Below, piece after piece: positions 30,543 to 35,543 of a stretch of DNA of 35,543 bases. The stretch is from JAMHZE01 sp964424715 (GTDB taxonomy: Bacteria; Pseudomonadota; Alphaproteobacteria; Rickettsiales; UBA8987). The first letter of the stretch is position 1. Each line of letters opens with the position of its first letter. The DNA lies in contig CAYRJW010000012.1 in the NCBI GenBank assembly GCA_964424715.1, positions 1 to 35,543 on the forward strand. Direction: 5' to 3'. The notes beneath the pieces are model-generated. The model was not told the origin of the DNA. It worked only from the letters and a program-made list of their open reading frames with translations, and searched no databases. A program made the position numbers and the translations under genes.

Positions 30543-31853
30543 CTAAGTTCCTGCCTTCCCCTTCTTCTCCCTCAACCTCTCCCAATATTCCAGCCGCTTC
30601 AGTACTTCCCTTTCAAATCCCCGTTCCTGCGGGTTATAATATTTTTCGCGCTTCATATCATCCGGGAAATAATTCTGGCCGGAAAAACCATCTTCGGCAT
30701 TATGGTCATACTGGTAATCCTTACCATAGCCAATATCCTTCATCAGTTTTGTATGCGCATTTAAAATATGTTTCGGCGGCATCAGCGAGCCGTATTCCTT
30801 CGCCGATCTCATCACACTGCCCACCGCCGTATAAACAGCGTTCGATTTCGGCGCGGTGGCTAAATATATTGCCGCGTGGAATATCGCCAGCTCACCTTCG
30901 GGAGAACCTAGCATCTCGTATGAATCCTTCGCCGCTATCGTTACCGCCAGCGCCTGCGGGTCGGCCATGCCGATATCCTCGCTTGCAAATCGTATCAACC
31001 TTCGGAGTATATATAGTGGCTGCTCACCACCTTGCAACATCCGCGCCAGCCAGTAAAGCGCCGCATCCACATCCGAACCGCGCAGGGATTTATGCAATGC
31101 CGAGATAAGATTATAATGTCCATCCTGTTTCTTGTCATATAAAGGCGCGCGCTTCTGTATCACCTTCACCAGCCCTTCAATATCAAGCTGCTTCTGCTGT
31201 TTCGGGAGGCGGAATATTTCCTCCACCATGTTCAGCATCGCCCGGCCATCGCCATCGGCCATGTTGCACATTGTAAGCTTTGCTTCCTCCGTAAGCGGAA
31301 TTTTGCGCCCGTAAAAAATTTCCGCCTTCTCAATTAATTTCAACAGCGCATCATCATCCAGCCTGTTCAGGATAAGTACCTTACAGCGTGAAAGTAAGGC
31401 TCCGTTCAGCTCGAATGAAGGGTTTTCCGTGGTCGCGCCTATAAGCGTTATCACGCCTTTTTCGATGAACGGCAGAAAAACATCCTGCTGCGCGCGGTTA
31501 AAACGGTGTATCTCATCTACAAATAATAATGTCTCGATTCCATCTTTTTTTCTTACACCTGCATCGGCGAATATCTTCTTCAGATCGGCAACCCCGGTTG
31601 TTATCGCCGAAAGTATCTCAAGATGCCTGCCGCTTTTTCCCGCGATGATATTAGCAAGCGTCGTTTTACCGCAGCCCGGCACGCCCCACAATATAAGGGA
31701 AGGCAAAAAGCCGTTCTTAACAAAATTATTTATAACCCCGCCCTCGCCAAGCAGATGCTCCTGCCCCACCATTTCCTCGAATTCCTTCGGGCGCAGGCGG
31801 TCGGCGAGCGGGATATTTTCGTTTTCTATTGCTTCGAACAATGACATATACAT
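30543..31853 (-). CDS. rarA: Replication-associated recombination protein RarA
   Basis: A 436-residue AAA+ ATPase of the RarA/MgsA/WRNIP1 group, which acts at stalled forks. Walker A is GVPGCGKTT (57-65), Walker B LLFVDEIHRFNRAQQD, sensor GATTENPSFELNGALLSRC, then the family C-terminal tetramerisation part (ALHKSLRGSDVDAALYWLAR, then GEQPLYILRRLIRFASEDIG). The start ADRLRPKEFEEMVGQEHLLG is diagnostic. Two ATGs at 31853 and 31847 are possible; no ribosome site is clear. It is divergent from the acetyltransferase gene with only 40 bases between them. Confidence 0.95.
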   Translation of the reverse strand: MYMSLFEAIENENIPLADRLRPKEFEEMVGQEHLLGEGGVINNFVKNGFLPSLILWGVPGCGKTTLANIIAGKSGRHLEILSAITTGVADLKKIFADAGVRKKDGIETLLFVDEIHRFNRAQQDVFLPFIEKGVITLIGATTENPSFELNGALLSRCKVLILNRLDDDALLKLIEKAEIFYGRKIPLTEEAKLTMCNMADGDGRAMLNMVEEIFRLPKQQKQLDIEGLVKVIQKRAPLYDKKQDGHYNLISALHKSLRGSDVDAALYWLARMLQGGEQPLYILRRLIRFASEDIGMADPQALAVTIAAKDSYEMLGSPEGELAIFHAAIYLATAPKSNAVYTAVGSVMRSAKEYGSLMPPKHILNAHTKLMKDIGYGKDYQYDHNAEDGFSGQNYFPDDMKREKYYNPQERGFEREVLKRLEYWERLREKKGKAGT

Positions 31854-31893
31854 AATATATAGTTATATATCCCCCAAGTTCAAATTTTGTTTT

Positions 31894-32463
31894 ATGAAAT
31901 CTTTAAACAGGCTGCGCCGGAAATTCTTTCCCAAAAAGCACAAGAAATTCACCAACCAGTATTCCGAATATAAAAAACTCGATATCGGCGATTATACTTA
32001 TGGCAAGCCCATCATCCACGATTACGGCGAAAAACTTACCATCGGTAAATTCTGCGCCATCGGCCCGGATGTCACCTTTATCCTAGGCGGCAACCACCGC
32101 ACCGACTGGGCATCGGTCTACCCATTCAATGTCATCTTCCGCGATCTGCGCCATATAAAGGGCGGCAATGCCTCCAAGGGCCCGGTGATCATCGGCCATG
32201 ATGTCTGGCTCGGCGCGAATTCCATAATACTTTCCGGCGTAAAGATAGGCAACGGTGCCTGTATCGCCGCCGGGGCCGTGGTGACCAAAGATGTCCCTGC
32301 CTATGCAATAGTAGGCGGTAACCCGGCAAAACTCATCCGCCACCGCTTCGATGAAGCCACCATAAAAAAACTCGAAGAATTGCAATGGTGGAATAAAGAC
32401 CTTAAGACCATCAAGGAATTAGTGCCACAGCTGATGAGCGGAAATATTGCAGGACTCATTTAA
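31894..32463 (+). CDS. CatB-like hexapeptide acetyltransferase
   Basis: A 189-residue protein. The true start is at 31894; the frame extends upstream only as the antisense of rarA. A basic N-terminus leads into a left-handed beta-helix with hexapeptide repeats (KLTIGKFCAIGPDVTFILGG, then GPVIIGHDVWLGANSIILSG, VKIGNGACIAAGAVVTKDV, PAYAIVGGNPAKLI). GGNHRTDWASVYPF with its His is the CatB/Vat (xenobiotic acyltransferase) mark. Such enzymes acetylate small molecules or sugars; the substrate is unknown. A WW motif (LQWWNKDL) is in the C-terminal helix. Confidence 0.88.
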   Translation: MKSLNRLRRKFFPKKHKKFTNQYSEYKKLDIGDYTYGKPIIHDYGEKLTIGKFCAIGPDVTFILGGNHRTDWASVYPFNVIFRDLRHIKGGNASKGPVIIGHDVWLGANSIILSGVKIGNGACIAAGAVVTKDVPAYAIVGGNPAKLIRHRFDEATIKKLEELQWWNKDLKTIKELVPQLMSGNIAGLI

Positions 32464-32567
32464 CTATTAGTGTTTATCAAATTTTTATATTTCCCCTTTT
32501 CATCAAAATAGAATTTTTATCTCCCTCCTGCTTTCATGGATATTATTTAACCCAAAAGGAGACCACT

Positions 32568-32813
32568 ATGAAAACCAGATACGCCCTTGCCCTGAGCGTG
32601 ATGCTTTTTGCATCTGCTTCCCAGGCCAATAACATGCATAAATTTGAATATGTCGATAAGAACAGCGATGGTTTCATCTCCCGTTCAGAATTCCTCAACC
32701 ACTCTGAAGAAAAATTCAACAAGATGGATGCGAACAATGATGGCAAACTGACCAAGGAAGAAAAACAAACCGCTAAGGACGATAAGAAGGACGATAAGAA
32801 AGATAACGACTAA
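32568..32813 (+). CDS. Secreted EF-hand calcium-binding protein
   Basis: An 81-residue protein with AAAGGAG 7 bases before its ATG. The signal peptide is residues 1-21 (ending ASASQA-NN). Two EF-hand loops are complete: DKNSDGFISRSE and DANNDGKLTKEE, each with Asp at 1, Asx/Ser at 3 and 5, Gly at 6 and Glu at 12. The end is a Lys/Asp run (DDKKDDKKDND). It probably binds calcium in the periplasm; the partner is unknown. Convergent with rne. Confidence 0.92.
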   Translation: MKTRYALALSVMLFASASQANNMHKFEYVDKNSDGFISRSEFLNHSEEKFNKMDANNDGKLTKEEKQTAKDDKKDDKKDND

Positions 32814-32820
32814 TTGTTTG

Positions 32821-32864
32821 TATCACCTTGTCACCCGCACTTGTTGCGGGATGACAGGGTGATA
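32821..32864. repeat. Imperfect palindrome between EF-hand gene and rne
   Basis: TATCACC...GGTGATA outer arms and GTCACCCGCA...TGCGGGATGAC inner arms form a long hairpin with a short loop, in the 70-base gap between two convergent genes. It is of the TGTCATCCCGC palindrome type and could be a repeat element or a shared terminator. Confidence 0.6.
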
Positions 32865-32883
32865 GAAAAAACAGAAAACCAGA

Positions 32884-35543
32884 TCAGCTGGTGATCTTTT
32901 TCCAGAGACCTACGAGTTTTGATGAAGCTACTTTATCTTCAGAAACTTTTGGGGTCTCGTTCACAGGTTCAGCGTAGAGGCGTTCCCTTTGTTCATTTGG
33001 TTTGAAGACATCGCGGGTTACGCTTTTGGATGGGTCACCCTGATAGTTCTCGTTGAAATCATTGCGCTGTTCATTACCAAAACTATCGCCATCAAAATTC
33101 GCGGTGCTGGCGCCACTGTAACGAGGGTTGTTACGGCCGGAGCGGTTGCGGTTGTTATTGCGATTACGGCCACCATCACTGCGGGCACCGCCGGTGCTAC
33201 CACTATTACTGCGGTTGCGGTTATTGTTACGGCCATTATTACTGCGCGGACCACGATGTTCACGGCGTTCACCGCGTTCAGCAGTGCTGTTGCCGGGAGT
33301 CGGTTCAGATCTTTCAGCCGGAGCTGTATTGGAATCATAGCGGCGCGGTGCAGGAATTTTTTCCACATCGGCAACTTCGCTTTTCCATGCGGAAAGCTGT
33401 TCATCAACATCGGCATCTATCTGGGCCTCAGAAGGGATGGAAGCGGTTGCAGCAACATCCTGTTGAGGGCGGGATTCGTTGTTGCGGCGGTTATCGCTTT
33501 TGCCTTTTCCTGAGGAGAATTTCTGCGTGGATATCTCGAACTGGTTCGGTAACAGATTATTATCGACCTCTATTATCACTTTCACGCCATCGTTATTTTC
33601 AATGATGGTGATCTCCTTGCGGCGGTGAGTTTCGATATTGTGGGCTATCGCCTGAGAAACGCGCAGGAATATCTCCTTGACGGATTTCTTGCCGGCTTCA
33701 GCTTCTATCGCGCGGATAGCTTTAAGCGTTAATGATTCAGTTGTGCGGACAACGCCGATACCTTTACACATCGGGCAACGGCCGGATGAGGATTCCACGA
33801 TGGATGAGCGCAGGCGCTGGCGGGACATTTCAAGAAGTCCGAAAGCGGAGATGCGGCCAATTTGTATCTTGGCTTTGTCGGCTTTCAGGGCGTCTTTCAG
33901 TTCACGCTCAACGGACTTGCGGTTGCGTACTTCGCGCATGTCGATGAAATCTATCACTACTAAACCTGCAAGATCGCGTAGTTTTAATTGACGAGCTATT
34001 TCGCGCGCGGCTTCGATGTTGGTTTTAAGCGCGGTATCTTCAACGCTGCGTTCTTTGGTCGCTTTGCCGGAGTTTACGTCTATCGCAACAAGAGCTTCAG
34101 TAGGAGTTAAAACGATCGAACCGCCGGAGCTTAGTTTTATTTCCGAATCGTAAAGTTCATCAAGCTTTTCTTCGATCTTGAATTTCTGGAAGATAGGAAT
34201 CTTGCCGTTATATTCTTTCAGCAGGTCCATCTGGGTGGAACCAATAACTTCCATGAAGCGTTTTGCGCTTTTGAATGTTTCGGTGCCTTCAATGTAAACT
34301 TCGCTGACATCAGCTTTCAGCATATCACGCAGAGCGCGTTTTACGATGTCGCTTTCCTCGTAGATAAGTGCCGGGGCGCTGGAGGCCATGGTCTGCTTGC
34401 GGATGATATCCCATACGGAGAGGAGATATTCATAGTCTTTTTTAATATCTTCAGAATCACGCTCCATGCCGGCGGTGCGGATTATCACGCTGGTGCCGGG
34501 GTGGGTGTTAAGCTGCCTGATAACATCACGGATACGCTTGCGTTCAGAGAAGCTGGATATCCTGCGGGAAACGCCGCCGCCTTTATCGGTGTTCGGCATG
34601 AACACGCAATATCTGCCGGCAAGTGCAAGGTATGTGGTAAGCGATGCGCCTTTGGTGCCGCGCTCATCTTTAACGACCTGTATCAGGACCACCTGATTGC
34701 GTTTGATAACTTCCTGTATCTTATATTGTTTGTAGAATTCCATGCGCGACATGGTGCTACCTTCTTCCTCCTGCGAATCATGGGCAGAGATGTCCTCATC
34801 TTCGGTCATTTCTTTTTCAAGGGCTCTTTCAGGCTCTTTTTCAACGCGAACTTCAGGAACTTCCGCTTTCGGAGCTTCTTCCCTTGGGGCTTCTACTCTT
34901 GGAGCTTCCTTCTTCGGGCCGTATTTTTCGTGGAAATAATCAAGACCCATTATCTCAAGGGTGAATGCGCGGGCAAGGGCCTCGGCGCGTTTAAGATCAG
35001 GTATATCGCTTGGAGCAAAGCATGGCGGCAGAACAAATTCTTCCTCAACAACGCGTTCAGGGCGCCTTTCTTCGGAGCGTCTTTCGTCAGTGCGTTTTTC
35101 TTCGGCAGGACGCATGAATCTTTCGGCCCTGGAGCCTCTGTCACGATCATTGCGGGGTCTGTCGCGGTTCCTGTCGGAACGGTCACGGGTTCTTTCAGGA
35201 CGACCCTCGGAACGGTCACGCTCGGCGCGGACTGGTCTTTCCTGCTCATCGTCACCGGCTTCCATCTCCTGGATGCGCTGCTCTTCTTTTTTGCGCTCAG
35301 CGGCCAGCGTTTTCTGCAGCCTTTCCTTGTCTTCGATAGGAATCTGGAAATAATCATAATGTATTTCGGAGAATGGCAGGAAACCCTGACGGCCACCACC
35401 ATATTCAACGAACGCTGCCTGTAAGGAAGGTTCAACCCTTGTTATCTTCGCAAGGTAGATATTACTTTTTCTCTGCTTCTTTTCGTATGATTCAAAGTCA
35501 AATTCCAGTAATTTCGCATCATCCGCAACGGCGACGCGGATTT
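32884..35543 (-). CDS. rne: Ribonuclease E (start beyond the window)
   Basis: About 885 residues are visible; the open frame continues past the right edge, so the N-terminus is missing. The S1 domain opens ANIY-like (KSNIYLAKITRVEPSLQAAF, YGGGRQGFLPFSEI) and is split by about 200 charged residues (Arg/Asp/Glu-rich) before rejoining at YKQYKIQEVIKRNQVVLIQV. The catalytic DNase I-like part has Asp of AIDVNSGKATKE and VIDFIDM; the zinc link is CPMCKGIG. The C-terminal 240 residues are disordered and Arg/Asn/Gly-rich, as in degradosome scaffolds. RNase E cuts mRNA and matures rRNA. An insertion in S1 is common in alphaproteobacterial members. Confidence 0.95.
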   Translation of the reverse strand, partial: IRVAVADDAKLLEFDFESYEKKQRKSNIYLAKITRVEPSLQAAFVEYGGGRQGFLPFSEIHYDYFQIPIEDKERLQKTLAAERKKEEQRIQEMEAGDDEQERPVRAERDRSEGRPERTRDRSDRNRDRPRNDRDRGSRAERFMRPAEEKRTDERRSEERRPERVVEEEFVLPPCFAPSDIPDLKRAEALARAFTLEIMGLDYFHEKYGPKKEAPRVEAPREEAPKAEVPEVRVEKEPERALEKEMTEDEDISAHDSQEEEGSTMSRMEFYKQYKIQEVIKRNQVVLIQVVKDERGTKGASLTTYLALAGRYCVFMPNTDKGGGVSRRISSFSERKRIRDVIRQLNTHPGTSVIIRTAGMERDSEDIKKDYEYLLSVWDIIRKQTMASSAPALIYEESDIVKRALRDMLKADVSEVYIEGTETFKSAKRFMEVIGSTQMDLLKEYNGKIPIFQKFKIEEKLDELYDSEIKLSSGGSIVLTPTEALVAIDVNSGKATKERSVEDTALKTNIEAAREIARQLKLRDLAGLVVIDFIDMREVRNRKSVERELKDALKADKAKIQIGRISAFGLLEMSRQRLRSSIVESSSGRCPMCKGIGVVRTTESLTLKAIRAIEAEAGKKSVKEIFLRVSQAIAHNIETHRRKEITIIENNDGVKVIIEVDNNLLPNQFEISTQKFSSGKGKSDNRRNNESRPQQDVAATASIPSEAQIDADVDEQLSAWKSEVADVEKIPAPRRYDSNTAPAERSEPTPGNSTAERGERREHRGPRSNNGRNNNRNRSNSGSTGGARSDGGRNRNNNRNRSGRNNPRYSGASTANFDGDSFGNEQRNDFNENYQGDPSKSVTRDVFKPNEQRERLYAEPVNETPKVSEDKVASSKLVGLWKKITS

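Noticed and set aside
31429..31893. N-terminal extension of the acetyltransferase frame
   Set aside because: It is antisense to the start of rarA; the acetyltransferase fold begins just after the ATG at 31894.
34501..35424. 307-codon plus-strand frame opposite rne
   Set aside because: The minus strand carries conserved RNase E motifs; this is its shadow, Phe- and Arg-rich without domain.

Overview
The window looks like a chromosomal segment of a Gram-negative bacterium with moderately low GC, most probably an alphaproteobacterium. The reasons are the Coq7-type ubiquinone hydroxylase, an RNase E with a long insertion in its S1 domain, an entericidin-type lipoprotein, and many outer-membrane or periplasmic proteins. 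I cannot place it more finely without a search. TAG, TAA and TGA all end intact genes, so the code is standard.

Region 1 (1-9 kb) is dense in very small genes, several below 60 codons: lipoproteins, one- or two-helix membrane proteins, a DUF883 (ElaB/YqjD-like) protein translationally coupled to a YqjE-like membrane protein, DUF1328, a glycine-zipper lipoprotein, an LpxR-type lipid A deacylase and a VTT-domain (TVP38/DedA-like) membrane protein. Two proteins share a DPKGL[LM]NK repeat domain. This reads as an envelope-maintenance or stress set. A long nested inverted repeat (2500-2584) with an alternative pairing partner precedes the VTT gene.

Region 2 (7.5-21.2 kb) is rich in signal transduction: a soluble KdpD-like kinase, a KdpE-like regulator overlapping a large hybrid kinase, then two divergent sets of Cph1/Rcp1-style kinases and single-domain receivers on either side of a 520-bp AT-rich spacer. 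The first gene of the minus-strand set, a double-PAS kinase, is cut by an in-frame amber codon at 18798-18800. Housekeeping genes lie in between: entericidin, tRNA-Asn(GTT), coq7 overlapping dsbB, and aroD.

Region 3 (21.4-24.6 kb) has a cold-shock protein with a structured leader, two small disordered proteins, a compact YdbH-YnbE-YdbL operon (envelope phospholipid homeostasis) and a UmuD-like self-cleaving protein with a GRPKGSG basic N-terminus and no UmuC next to it.

Region 4 (24.7-35.5 kb) has an ABC-F ATPase, a 976-residue Thr/Asn/Gly-rich trimeric autotransporter adhesin with a YadA-type anchor, an unknown single-pass protein, rarA, a hexapeptide acetyltransferase, an EF-hand protein, and rne running off the right edge. 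Two stand-alone palindromes lie beside rarA and rne.

I see no CRISPR array, transposase, integrase or prophage. The most interesting items are the amber-interrupted kinase in its phosphorelay cluster, the candidate RNA switch at 2500-2623, the DPKGL repeat family, the shortened YdbH system and the set of tiny genes that standard length cut-offs miss.
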